Origin: Stenopsyche tienmushanensis
Lineage: Eukaryota; Arthropoda; Insecta; Trichoptera; Stenopsychidae
Length of the DNA: 64,000 nucleotides
NCBI GenBank assembly: GCA_008973525.1
Contig: WACJ01000122.1
Coordinates: 496,001-560,000 of the forward strand
Direction: 5' to 3'
The position numbers and the translations under genes were made by a program. Below, piece by piece: positions 51,105 to 61,304 of this stretch. The notes beneath the pieces were generated by a model. The model searched no databases. It was not told the origin of the DNA and saw only the letters and a program-made list of their open reading frames with translations. The number at the start of each line of letters is the position of its first letter. Position 1 is the first letter of the stretch.

Positions 51105-51220
51105 GTGTTATGGGAAGACCTGGAATTGATTTTCCAGTTTTACCTTCTATTCCTCACACAGAATTCAGTTGTAAAAAAGTAGCCACAGGATATTATGCTG
51201 ATCTGGAAACAGACTGTCAG
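51105..51220 (+). CDS. Coding exon 4: pre-domain motif and start of chitin-binding domain
   Basis: Completes codon 96 and encodes residues 97-134. Acceptor TAATTTCAG|GTGTT, donor TGTCAG|GTAAT. It reads GRPGIDFPVLPSIPHTEFSC and then the GYYAD start of a type-2 chitin-binding domain, with cysteines 118 and 133. The RPGIDFP..IP.T.FSC motif in front of a single CBM14 domain is familiar from insect CPAP1-type proteins. The domain is split by the 87-bp intron right after the second cysteine. Confidence 0.93.
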
Positions 51221-51307
51221 GTAATATTTAATATTCGCAATATTTAAAAAATAATATCAATATTAATTTATTTGAATATTAATAAAAAACCGCTTCAATA
51301 ATTTCAG

Positions 51308-54300
51308 GTTTTCCATATATGTGACGGAGGAAGAAAGATATCATTCTTATGCCCAAATGGAACCATCTTCCGTCAGTCACATTTGATCTGTGACTGGTGG
51401 TTCAAGGTGGATTGCAACGAATCTCCAGGACAATATGAAGAAAGTGCAGAACATCTAGCTGAAGATCAAAGAAAAAGGGATCGATCCAACAAACAACAGA
51501 CTGCTAACAAGAATTTTGATACGATACTGACATCACAACAACGACCATCTAGAAACCAGTTGTCTCAAAACAGCAACGAATATAAAGCTGAAGCTAGCTT
51601 TACTAGTATCGCTCAATCAGGGGCACCTTCCAGAAATGAAAATCAACAGAGGAATCAAAGCACCGAAAGAAAATCACCACCTAGAAGATCTCAAGCTTCA
51701 AGACAAGACAAATCAACAAATTCCAGAAAGTATTCCAGCTTCGAGTTTTCATCCCGCGAAGTAGAACTAGACAATGACGATTCTCAAAAGAAAAATAATG
51801 ACAATGCTTACAAATTTTCAACCACCAGAAGAGCAACGACGGATTATACCGATGCAGCTACATATAGAGCTTCAACTCCACCATCAAGAAATTCGAAAGA
51901 AACACAAGTTGCTGCAGAATCAGCATCATTTGCCAGCAACAGAGGAAGAAATAACTATTTCCAATACTCTACAGTTTTTGACAACAGAGTAAGATCCACA
52001 GCTGAGCCTGTATATTCAGCATCTGTCACATCTCCAAAAACAACAAGACCTACATACTCAACTACGTATATACCCGGAAGTAAAAACTACGTAGAAGTAA
52101 CAAGAAGTGTATCTCAATCAACGTCTACATCCAGGCCAACGACTGTGTCCCAAACATACAGCAGCTCAATTAAAACGACGCCCAATGTACCTCAAAGCAC
52201 TTTCAGCCAAGACGTATCATACAGCTTTGTCAACTACAACCAGTCCCCGACAACTCCAGCTCCACACTACTATTTCACATCAACCGCCAACAATTTGGCA
52301 GCAAGAAAAGGCAAGGGCTTTAGCAACTCACAGAACACTGAGAAACCAGCGCCTCAAAACAAATCCAACAGAAACAGCTACCCGCTTCTTGATAAGAGCA
52401 AAAATCAAAATTTCTATGCACCAACAGTACCGACAGTGACCCCTAAACCAGCAGCTGCTACAAGAAGCGTTTCAACATTAGATTTGCTTAGATCTGCAGT
52501 TTATAACGATGCACCTCCTACCACCACAACTTCAGCCCCAACGACATACGCATCATATGTAACAATGCCCACAGTCTCAGAACACGCTATCGATATGATC
52601 AAAACGCTAGGAGAATTAGATCTAGTTGAGCCTACAACAGAAACAGAGAAATTCTTGGGTAAACGTCCCGGTTTAGTTGTTCCACCTTCGGCCGGTCCAA
52701 ATACACTGCATTCATTGGCCATTTATTTCGCTACGGCAGTTGATAGTTTAGTTACAACGCCTGAACCGACAGTAGCGACCGACGAAATTCAAATAGAAGA
52801 CGTTACTGAGATTGAAACACCTCTCGAAGAAACGAAAGAATCGCTCACGGCACTGTTGAGCAGAAACACGCTCGAAAAATATACGGATCTCTTCAAGAAT
52901 TCAACGAAAGAAGAAATAGAAGAGGTGGAAGAAGAAGTTCGCAACGATTTAGAGGTGCAACAAAGCCGAGGACCAATTTCATCTTCTCCGCAAATTCGAG
53001 AGCTCGCACAAGTATTTACGCATGCGCTATCAGCATATTTACAAGACCCTGAGACTTTCAGGAAGGTATTATCTGAAATTAGACCCACTGATCCGACTAT
53101 CGTCCCAGATGCACCCACTACACCAACGGTATTAATTGAAGAAACTACACCGCATAATGAATATGCTTCCGTGACGAAAGAAGATGACGAAGTCTTAGAT
53201 TTTTCAGATGTGTCTAAAATTTCAACAAAGGTGACGATGCGCCCCACTTCGACAGTTTACGAATCGAATACATTTGCTACTAAAACTGAAGATGATTTGA
53301 ATGTATTCAGTCGAATTCAGACAACTGCTTCTTATCAAGAAGAATCTAATCAAGGTGTAAATAAGGATAGAACTCCAGGATCCAGATTTATAACGCAAGG
53401 TGTAATTGAGGATGAAGATGTCGGTGGTAATAGACGCGGTAAAGAATTATTAACCACTGTTTTACCTCAAACCAACAATCCAATTGCTGAAGAAATTAAT
53501 GGTGGACTGACTGTTAACAGCAATAATAAAACACCACAATCATTTACTATTGACGCAAACCCAACAAATAGCACTGATGGATTCGATTCTGATACAAGCT
53601 ACTTCCCAATTCCATCAGATGGTGAACAATTACCTCGTTATGGAGGTTTCCAGAATAATTCATCTCCTTATGGTGAAGGTGTTCAATTAGGCAACTCAAC
53701 TCCGATTACAAATACGTTTACAAACGCAGATCAAGACGGCGAAGCAATTCCATTGAATTGGGGTGAAGTTATTTCTACGAAAGAATCGAATATTCCGATA
53801 AATCCAAGCGAACCAGCATTCGATCTTGTTCCACCAGTAAATATTCAACAAAATAATAAATTAGACTCCGTTGAAATGTCAGTTTTAAATTCGTTCGTTC
53901 CTGAAGATTTAAATAATTTAGCTACTGTAAACAAAACAGGAGATTTGGGGCACACAACTGAAACTCCAACAACATATGTTGGTTCTACAATAAAAAGTTA
54001 TAGTACGGATATTTATAAAAATGATCAGACGACTTATAATGATAACGATGAGCAACTTCAAAGAGCACATAGTCAATCTTTCGTATCATCTAATAATCAA
54101 TTAAATCGACGTGGGAAACGAATTAAGGACCAAAGCAAAATGAATGAAAATGTTAATGTCGATGAAAAATCTGCAAATAATGATACTGTTACGGTGAGAA
54201 CTTCTGGTGGTTTAATATTATCGTTACCTACATTGAAAGATATCCTTTCTAAGCCCACTAGTTTGAGTTATACAGCTGAGACTCACCCAATTGTGGTCGC

Positions 54301-55699
54301 TACAGAAGCAACTTCTACCACGTTTGATGAAACAACTATAAGCACTTTGAATGGAGAAGAAACGACTGTTCATTTCGAGCCAACAACAAATGATTTTACA
54401 AAGACTTCTCCAAAGCCTCAAAGCGTTGGAAGCACATCAAATTATAACATATGGTCAACGTCTGATGCTTTGGGTCATATTTGGCAAACCACAGTGTTCT
54501 TAGATCCCATGACTATTAACGATGGTTTGACTGGTGATATAAGCGATGAGACAATTCAACCCAGTGCCAATACTTATTTCGGAAGGGGCGTTACAACTCA
54601 AGTTTGGAATAATCCAAGAACTACCTATGATCCAACAACGGCAGCTACAGAGCATACTGAAACATCACAATATTCAACTTATACGACGCCTTTTAGTACG
54701 ATAAAAGCTGAAGAATATACAACAGCCACGCCGGAAGATTTTACAACCGTTGAGTCTAAAAAATTACCATCGCACTCCATCTTATTGGATAACAATGAAT
54801 ATTTTGATCAATTCAAAAATCACTATCAAGAATCAGGCAGCAAAGAAAGAGTAGGTAAATCTTTGACGTCGATTGTTGCTGCACAAAATCTTGAAAAATT
54901 AAACTCATCCGATATCGATCAGACAATGATGTCGAAGGCGAAAGAAATGTTCGGCGGATTGAATGCCACCAGTGCTGATACTCTGATGAACGTCATGAAG
55001 CAAGCAGATAAAAATACAACAGTACGTAGATTGATCCTTTTGTTGATCCAGACTTGTGATGATGATCACAACAAGACTTTGGAGGCGTCAAGAACAGCAT
55101 TGCTCGACGCTCTTATAAGATTGCCAGTCGGAGAAGTTGGAGCAACCGATTACCAAAAAGCGTTCAAAGACAGTCTAGAAATAACCGGACAGTATGATCT
55201 TCAAAAGACTTCAACAAACGGACAAAATAGTTTCGGATTTAGACGATCAGATGAGATAATTGAAACCGACGATACAAAGCGACCGGAATTACCAGCGCTG
55301 TCTGAGAGGAGAGGCAAGAGCTATGAAGATCTACCGATAAGTTCTACAACAGCTCAATACGTGTCTTCAACTTCTAAAGCAACCACTACGACAACGACGA
55401 CGACAACGACGACGACGACGACGACAACGACACCAGAACCGCCCACTTCTACTTCAGTGAAGATAAACACTTCACAAGCACCGGTTATTACGATCAAAAT
55501 GGGTCGAAGAGGGAATAGGAAATTTATTGTTAAATCGACAAAGACGGCAATCAATCCCAAATCGAATTTTGACGGTGAATCTTATAGTTCGGTAGAAAAA
55601 GGAAACACTGTCTCATTAGAAGAACATTCCGTGCCATCAGATACGAGAGCTTTAGAGCTTTTGAGGTCGCTCTATTCACTTGCAGCACGATGGGGTTAG
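51308..55699 (+). CDS. Coding exon 5: rest of chitin-binding domain, mucin-like region and conserved tail
   Basis: Encodes residues 135-1597 and the stop TAG. It opens VFHICDGG, then FLCPNGTIF and LICDWWFKVDC, completing the six-cysteine CBM14/ChtBD2 domain (Cys 118, 133, 139, 149, 162, 170) with the aromatic residues that contact chitin. About 400 residues rich in Ser, Thr, Gln, Asn and Pro follow, likely heavily O-glycosylated. A less repetitive helical block (about 580-740) contains KRPGLVVPPSAGPNTLHSLA and IRELAQVFTHALSAYL. A second Ser/Thr/Asn-rich stretch follows. About 1335-1410 is a structured block (MSKAKEMFGGLNATSADTLM, RRLILLLIQTC). Then come 17 threonines (55382-55432) and a conserved-looking C-terminus (LELLRSLYSLAARWG). 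Inferred role: extracellular component of cuticle or another chitin matrix. There is no transmembrane segment after the signal peptide. The coding sequence is unbroken for 1463 codons in an AT-rich window. Confidence 0.95.
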   Translation, partial: VFHICDGGRKISFLCPNGTIFRQSHLICDWWFKVDCNESPGQYEESAEHLAEDQRKRDRSNKQQTANKNFDTILTSQQRPSRNQLSQNSNEYKAEASFTSIAQSGAPSRNENQQRNQSTERKSPPRRSQASRQDKSTNSRKYSSFEFSSREVELDNDDSQKKNNDNAYKFSTTRRATTDYTDAATYRASTPPSRNSKETQVAAESASFASNRGRNNYFQYSTVFDNRVRSTAEPVYSASVTSPKTTRPTYSTTYIPGSKNYVEVTRSVSQSTSTSRPTTVSQTYSSSIKTTPNVPQSTFSQDVSYSFVNYNQSPTTPAPHYYFTSTANNLAARKGKGFSNSQNTEKPAPQNKSNRNSYPLLDKSKNQNFYAPTVPTVTPKPAAATRSVSTLDLLRSAVYNDAPPTTTTSAPTTYASYVTMPTVSEHAIDMIKTLGELDLVEPTTETEKFLGKRPGLVVPPSAGPNTLHSLAIYFATAVDSLVTTPEPTVATDEIQIEDVTEIETPLEETKESLTALLSRNTLEKYTDLFKNSTKEEIEEVEEEVRNDLEVQQSRGPISSSPQIRELAQVFTHALSAYLQDPETFRKVLSEIRPTDPTIVPDAPTTPTVLIEETTPHNEYASVTKEDDEVLDFSDVSKISTKVTMRPTSTVYESNTFATKTEDDLNVFSRIQTTASYQEESNQGVNKDRTPGSRFITQGVIEDEDVGGNRRGKELLTTVLPQTNNPIAEEINGGLTVNSNNKTPQSFTIDANPTNSTDGFDSDTSYFPIPSDGEQLPRYGGFQNNSSPYGEGVQLGNSTPITNTFTNADQDGEAIPLNWGEVISTKESNIPINPSEPAFDLVPPVNIQQNNKLDSVEMSVLNSFVPEDLNNLATVNKTGDLGHTTETPTTYVGSTIKSYSTDIYKNDQTTYNDNDEQLQRAHSQSFVSSNNQLNRRGKRIKDQSKMNENVNVDEKSANNDTVTVRTSGGLILSLPTLKDILSKPTSLSYTAETHPIVVATEATSTTFDETTISTLNGEETTVHFEPTTNDFTKTSPKPQSVGSTSNYNIWSTSDALGHIWQTTVFLDPMTINDGLTGDISDETIQPSANTYFGRGVTTQVWNNPRTTYDPTTAATEHTETSQYSTYTTPFSTIKAEEYTTATPEDFTTVESKKLPSHSILLDNNEYFDQFKNHYQESGSKERVGKSLTSIVAAQNLEKLNSSDIDQTMMSKAKEMFGGLNATSADTLMNVMKQADKNTTVRRLILLLIQTCDDDHNKTLEASRTALLDALIRLPVGEVGATDYQKAFKDSLEITGQYDLQKTSTNGQNSFGFRRSDEIIETDDTKRPELPALSERRGKSYEDLPISSTTAQYVSSTSKATTTTTTTTTTTTTTTTTPEPPTSTSVKINTSQAPVITIKMGRRGNRKFIVKSTKTAINPKSNFDGESYSSVEKGNTVSLEEHSVPSDTRALELLRSLYSLAARWG
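55382..55432 (+). repeat. ACN trinucleotide run encoding 17 threonines
   Basis: Seventeen consecutive ACC/ACT/ACG/ACA codons, mostly ACG and ACA, followed by Pro-Glu-Pro-Pro. The mix of codons shows some stabilisation against slippage, but the ACG stretch should still vary in length between individuals. Confidence 0.95.
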
Positions 55700-56550
55700 T
55701 TAAATACGAATTTTAGACCATAAAAAATTGATACTCAAAAGCAATGTCTCTTCTTTATTTTGCAAAAAATAACTCAATACAGTATTACATAGTAAAATCA
55801 TTGATCTTATCCTTCTCTACAACTGCCATGGATTTATATATAAATTTATGTTAATTTAAATTTGCATATTACTTATTATTTTATCTTCTAAAAGAATGAC
55901 AGTTTTTATAAAACTTTTATATGTTTGTGCGATTTGTTTGATAGTTTCTTGGAGAAAGCTTATGCTTATATCGTATGAAATCCTTATTCTCCGAAGTATT
56001 ATGCTTAACACTTTATTTATGATTATTTAATGTATTTATTTCTTTTGAATTCTGAAAAAATAATAAAAAATTAAATACCCTTAATAATGCTTCGTATCTA
56101 TACATTTCTATTAATAAAAGTCTCTTTAGTTGTGTTGATTCACACTTGGAATATTGAGTGTACTTTTCGATTTGGTGCACATTTGAAAATGAAATGATAA
56201 AATTAAAAAAAAAATTAAAACAAAATTGTTACCTGTAATATAGTATTTTTGTTGTATAAAATGTATCCCTAATGCTATTATTAAGATTAATCATTTAGTT
56301 AAAAAAATATATTTCTAAGATTGAAGAATGTCTACTTGAGTTAGATGTAAACTTTTGTGTGAAGATGAAAAGCCATAGTATATGTTGTATATATAATATA
56401 ATGATCAATAATATCTATTGCAAGAAACATATCTATTGATATAAATATATATTATATGTCTGATTATCATGTATGAACTATGTAAGTGAATCGTTGTGTA
56501 AATGACTGTAAGTGTGATTTGTTCAAATAAATGTATAAAATAAGAAAATA
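55700..56550 (+). other. 3' UTR of the chitin-binding gene
   Basis: AT-rich sequence after the TAG stop, with no further open frame. AATAAA occurs at 56062, 56113 and 56526. The last is followed within 25 bp by a T-rich stretch (TGTTTTATTTTATTTTTTG) and is the best cleavage signal. The earlier ones may give a shorter isoform. A transposon begins at 56680, just beyond the inferred end. Confidence 0.65.
56526..56531 (+). terminator. Probable distal poly(A) signal
   Basis: AATAAA with a downstream T/GT-rich element from about 56551. It lies 827 nt after the stop codon. Confidence 0.6.
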
Positions 56551-56679
56551 ATGTTTTATTTTATTTTTTGATATCATATTATATATTTGGTTTGTATATA
56601 AAATACGTTTGAGTTGGCTTTCATTTCAATCATATGCTTTTTAATACTTATAACAATTTTTGAAATCTGTAAATAAATA

Positions 56680-57207
56680 CACTTAACCTTTTTTTAGTGC
56701 GGTAGATGCGTTCCGCGAAACATCGCACAAAAAAATCTATGACTTACATAGAAGAATTGAAGATGCGTTCCATGGATTTTAAAAATCGCATAACTTTGAA
56801 ACAGCCATAAAAAACATATCCGAAATCGCATAAAAAAAGATACTAAAAAACAGGAAAACAATAAGGCAATTAAGGCAGTGTCAATGTCATCATTGTTCTG
56901 TGAAGATTTTCTCTTTCCAACAATATAATTAATAAAGATGTTACTATAGTCCCTAACCCAAAAATAATCAATAACAAAATAGCGACTGTTTAAAAAAATT
57001 CAGTCAATCAAAATATTTTTTGGCCTTATTTTGTTAGTTTTATTTTTTTTAAATAGTCAAAAAATGAAATTAGACTTAAATCTGGTAGGAATAATAGAGG
57101 GTTATATATAAATAATTAGTACCCAGTTTGAAGTAAATTAATTAAAAAATAAAAAGAAACCACTTCGAAATCGCATAAAAAAAGTCGCACAAAAAAAGGT
57201 TTGAGTG
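56680..57207. mobile_element. 528-bp pogo-type MITE with TA duplications
   Basis: Left end TA|CACTTAACCTTTTTTTAGTG; the right end inverted reads TA|CACTCAAACCTTTTTTTGTG. Both sit on TA dinucleotides (56678-56679, 57208-57209). The subterminal GTGCGGTAGATGCGTTCC and repeated TCGCATAAAAAAA motifs inside recur in the element at 6748. No transposase. It lies just downstream of the gene's inferred poly(A) site. Confidence 0.7.
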
Positions 57208-58694
57208 TATTATGTAAATATCTTATACCTACAAGACTGAAAATATGTTGTAGCTGCTTATGATAAATATTATCTGGACTTAATATGCAATACTCTAACC
57301 AAGTTCCCCTTATAACTTTTACCACGTCTACCGAAGCCCTAGCTATTTTGAATCGGAAGCAAACGACATTTATTTAACAATTCTTAACGTAAACTACTTG
57401 TAAATAAAAGCGCAGCTTTGTATACTTTAATTTAATGCGGCTATGTATTATTACGCAGATTTCTAAAATCGTTATTAATGTTCGTAATGTTGAAATATTG
57501 GTAGACTGTAAAAATCCTGATTCATATTGCACAAACACTGACTGAACCAAAAATTAGCTTTGTACAAAAGGGTGCAAAATTTCGGTTGCTGCCTTTCGTA
57601 TTAATACTATTTTCCAGGATCTTATAGGAATTTCATGCAAATGCATCAAATATTTAGAATTAAAACATGAAGATATTATAAATGAATAAAGAAGAGAGTG
57701 GTGTTTATCTTAAAATATGTTAATAGTTGAAATTATTTTTTGCACAATACAAAAGATTTGAAAGAGAATACATTTGTTTTGGTATGAAAAGTATGAGATC
57801 TTTCATTGAAAACAATTAATGAGAAACTATTATTAAATAAAACTAAATATACACCATTCATTCCGTGGCAGAAATGTTAACACTGACATTTTTACGATCA
57901 TATCGATGTTTCAAAAGTAGCATAAACTTCAACTTAAATAAGAAAAACCTTAATCAGATGGCAAGAAAATACGTAAATGCTTTTGCACAAGGAAATGTCG
58001 TGAAAAAGTATAGCACTGAAAGATTCTTGATTTCAATAGGAAAAAGTAGTGTCGGATTTATCATTTAGAAAGTCATTGGTGCAATTTAAGTTTGTGACCC
58101 CCTGGACCAATTTTTCGATCTAGTTTTTCAATTGAAGGTTGGTATTTCAACCACGATTTTAAACTAAATTAGTTTAAATTTTAAAACGTAATAAAAGTCG
58201 AATTACATTCGTTTTATATATTAATACAGCTTTAGCTCGAGGGTTTGATTGGTTCTGGTGTTTATATAAAACTGAATCTGTTTGCATTGCATAAGATATT
58301 CTTCCATGTATTATTTGTATACAGTCACGAGACTAACAATGAAATTTTAGAGAATTCTTTTGAAGGTAAACTTCACATGATGGAACTTGGATGCAAGAAT
58401 TCACATCCATATGTTTGCTTTCAATTTATTTGAATCCTAACATGCCTGTTCGGATTATTGATTACAAATTATTATTTTTGTGGAATTCTATTTAATCCTA
58501 TTATATAATATATATAGCATAAAAAGACGAAGCTGATGAAGCAAATTTGATGAAAATTAAATCTGGAACTACTCAAAACTCAGAGGGTGTGAGTATTGTA
58601 GCATGGATCATATTATTTCATCATTGTTCATCAATACAGCTGTGTCATTAAAAAATTAAAACTACATAATTATGCTTGAAGATGTTGCATATAG
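57208..58694. other. Intergenic, no gene seen
   Basis: AT-rich. Plus-strand frames at 57865-58068 and 58245-58433 begin with ATG but show no recognisable motif, splice context or composition that would support a gene. Confidence 0.5.
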
Positions 58695-58766
58695 GCGTTG
58701 GTGGTGTAATGGTCAGCATAGTTGCCTTCCAAGCAGTTGATCCGAGTTCGATTCTCGGCCATCGCA
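58695..58766 (+). tRNA. tRNA-Gly(TCC)-like sequence, possibly a SINE head
   Basis: Folds as a cloverleaf. Acceptor arms GCGTTGG/CCATCGC have one T-T mismatch (position 4-69). The A-box-like segment is TGGTGTAATGG. The anticodon loop CTTCCAA has TCC at 34-36, and a fully paired T arm (CCGAG/CTCGG) surrounds TTCGATT. The discriminator is A. A run of eight T's begins five bases after the 3' end, a plausible Pol III terminator. The single acceptor mismatch and the repeat family A sequence that starts about 35 bp further on make it uncertain whether this is a working tRNA gene, a recent pseudogene or the 5' head of a SINE. Confidence 0.65.
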
Positions 58767-58800
58767 CATCTTTTTTTTGGTCTACTAATGATAACACGTC

Positions 58801-59077
58801 TCGCGTAATAAACTGCGTACATAAACAATATTTTTACTATGTTTATGTTATTTTCGCAAGTATAAACAATAAGTTTACAAAGTTTTATTGCAATCAAATG
58901 AATGGTATGGCAGCCCATTAAATACGGACAAACAAACATTGATTTTTATATATTAGCTTATATCTATGTTTCTCGCGCAATCCTTAGCAATGAGTGGACG
59001 AAATTTTATTGCAATTTGATGAACGATATGGCAGCGCATTACATACGAACAAACAGAGATTAATTTTTATATATTAG
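58801..59077 (+). repeat. Repeat family A, dimeric tail next to tRNA-like head
   Basis: Same organisation as 36428-36707: TCGCGTAATAAACTGCG, then a TTTATGTTATTTTCGCAAG block, then two tail units. The first ends ATACGGACAAACAAACATT and the second CATACGAACAAACAGAG. It begins about 35 bp after the tRNA-like sequence. Confidence 0.7.
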
Positions 59078-59853
59078 AATATAAGTGATAGACTTAAGGG
59101 GTTACAATCGAACATTTATAATTTTCAACTAACTCAAGCAAAATATATTCTCTCTCTCTCTCTTTCTGTCTGTTTAGGAAGTTTTAAAATAACATAAATA
59201 ATGCTTGGTAAGCTATTTTATCCTGGAATGGCTCATAATAAAGAATTATAGTCGAGTGGAATGACCTAACATTAGCGTTTGTAGAAAGACAATCAATTTC
59301 TGCAAAGATACTGTTTGACCCCCTTTGATTCTGAAGAGATGTAACTGAAAGCAGATCTCTATTAATATTGAATCCTTGTTGAAAACAATCAAAACGATTT
59401 TAAATCAAAGCACTAAAGCCCGATGATAAAATTTTATAATAGTTTTTAATTTATTTAAATCATTGCCATTCGGATTAAATGGCGAATCTATTCTAATAAA
59501 TGGATTAAATAACATCTACGTATTGTGTTCTGGCCTACGAATTGCCATTCAAGATAGATTTTATGTTTCAATTATGCAATTTAAAGTGTATGTAGATCAA
59601 TTTATTCACTATCGATTTGATGGGCACTCTTACTTGCATCGCTGAAAACCATTAATAATATAAAAGACGGAGTTTGCTGTATATGACTACTGTTTTTGAT
59701 AGTTCGACAGAAGTTAATAATTGTAATTATTGGCCAACCAGAATATTAATTTTGTGCATATTCAATAGTAATGATCGGTCATGGAACCATTACAAATATG
59801 TATGAAATTAACTCGAAATTGCGAAATTGATGTTTCCAAAGCGATACTTTAGA
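59078..59853. other. Intergenic, no gene seen
   Basis: AT-rich with a short CT microsatellite at about 59152-59167. The 60-codon frame at 59463-59645 is not recognisable. Confidence 0.55.
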
Positions 59854-60544
59854 GCAGTGTTTCTCAACCGGTGCACCGCGGTGCACTGGTGCACTGCGAG
59901 CTTATTACTAGTGCACCGCGAAAAAATTGGTAAAAACGAAAAATTCTGCAAAACAGTGAAAACCGAAAAAGTCGTTGGCGAAATTATGAAAGTCAACGAA
60001 AGAGTTAATGTAATTTTGAATTAGCCAAATCAATTGCGCGTATGTTAACCGTTTAAAGTAGACTTTGGGTATTCTACGCCTCACAGCCGCAGTCTGTTCA
60101 AAGTGGAGTAAATAAACATGCTGTGGAGAAACAATCGTCTTTGAAATCCAGCACCATCACCCTGTGGAATCCTTCTCGTCAACGTTACGGGAGACGCGGC
60201 AGTCGTAGGCCGTCAGAAGCTCTATGAACGGAGGTAACTGGGACTGGTCGACACAAGCAACACGAACATAACTGGGCCCCGGTATTCAGCTGAGAGTTCT
60301 CGCCTACCTTACAATGGATACATTTATTACCAAACGAAATCGTGAATCAGACCAAAATATTAATGACACAGGGAGTACAAGTGAAAGAAGTAGTGACGAT
60401 ATTACTAGACATCATACGTCTCATACAAAAGAAAATCCATTAAAATCAGAAAAAATAATCGACAATATTCTGAAGAATATTTATGTTTCGGTTTTACGTA
60501 TTTTTACGCATTATGTATTTAACTCAAAGTATGAGTATATTTGA
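59854..60544 (+). mobile_element. 5' end of a ZBED-type hAT transposon
   Basis: Begins CAGTGTTTCTCAACCGGTGC and continues with the ACCGCGGTGCACTGGTGCAC pattern that marks the ends of one large hAT group (ZBED5/SCAND3-like). After about 450 bp of leader, the frame at 60314 opens MDTFITKRNRESDQNINDTG, resembling the N-terminus of such transposases (MDKF or MDKYL, then Lys/Arg-rich, then Ser-rich). The similarity fades after residue 50. A matching C-terminus lies at 63165-63704 on the same strand. Confidence 0.65.
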
Positions 60545-61024
60545 AAACTTCGGTATTTCGGATTGATATTGCGCTATTCGAAAGACTTACCTAAAACAAA
60601 GAATTTAAACATCCATTAGACCAAATATTTTGTGTGTATATTTTAGATGACAAATTAAATGATAGCTCAAATTTATCTTGTAAATCTTATTATCCTTACC
60701 TGAGAGCTCTTACTGCATGAATTTTGAAGTCCTGGACACCTTTGGAATTTGGTTCACCAGCAGTTCTTTTGAACCACACTGTACAATTTTTCACAACGTC
60801 CATCTAAACTTAAGACTATTGATTGATCTTTTATATTAAACACGATTTCATACCTGAAATTAAATATTTGACACATTTTAGTCCAATTATTTAGCTGATG
60901 ATATATTTTAAAAATGATATATGATGTATTTTCTTTAATCTAAGGAAAAATTGATGCTTAATGAAGCTTTTAGCTATGAAATGCTAAATGAATCACTTCC
61001 GAATATCGTATTTTACATATACAT
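60545..61024. other. Intergenic, no gene seen
   Basis: AT-rich gap between the hAT 5' end and the palindrome. No identifiable content. Confidence 0.5.
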
Positions 61025-61229
61025 TTGAATGTTAGTCGTGACTTTAAAAAAATTATATAAAAATCGGACCTACATCCTACATCTTAAAATAGACATCTTG
61101 ATTTTTCAATCCACTATGAGTATTATTTCCGATCTGTGTTCTTGAAATCTCAATGCAATTGTTCAACATTAAACATTTCGATAATAAGCCTAATAATCGT
61201 ATTACAATATACTTAAAAACTATGACTAC

Positions 61230-61304
61230 TTGCATCAATATTTTAGCTGCATGACGATCAGGATACAGTCTGGAACATGGATCACATTTCGGAACGGCAC
61301 AACA
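61230..61304 (-). pseudogene. Coding-like block in left palindrome arm (possible exon)
   Basis: Read on the minus strand: CCAVPKCDPCSRLYPDRHAA, then KILMQ. It is preceded by a T-rich stretch ending ACACAGAG and followed by GT directly after CAA, so it could be a 75-nt exon. The facing arm has the corresponding peptide. The family is not recognised. It is cysteine-containing and short; whether it is expressed is unknown. Confidence 0.4.

Larger units (their letters stand above)
9992..56550 (+). other. Gene model: secreted single-CBM14 mucin-like protein (CPAP1 type)
   Basis: Transcribed span of the only host gene I can support. Coding exons are 10012-10075, 41585-41628, 50746-50923, 51105-51220 and 51308-55699. 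Exon phases agree at every junction: 64 nt, then 44, 178, 116 and 4392 nt, giving 1597 codons plus a stop. All four introns are GT...AG (31,509, 9,117, 181 and 87 bp). The exon holding the start codon opens at a splice acceptor at 9992 (T-rich tract, then CAG), so at least one noncoding leader exon and the promoter lie upstream and are not located. The distal poly(A) signal at 56526 sets a likely 3' end. The product is inferred to be secreted to cuticle or another chitinous matrix. CPAP1 membership is inferred from the single six-cysteine domain and the motif before it, not from a database match. Confidence 0.88.

Noticed and set aside
52107..52439. 110-codon plus-strand open frame
   Set aside because: A different frame of exon 5. 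The real frame is open through the whole exon and joins the chitin-binding domain.
52789..53247. 152-codon open frame on the minus strand
   Set aside because: It lies entirely antisense within coding exon 5. Its serine/valine/threonine-rich composition is what the reverse complement of the mucin coding sequence gives.
55354..55560. Valine-rich minus-strand frame
   Set aside because: Antisense translation of the threonine repeat.
57865..58433. Two ATG-started frames downstream of the gene
   Set aside because: Short, no motif, no poly(A) or splice evidence tying them together.
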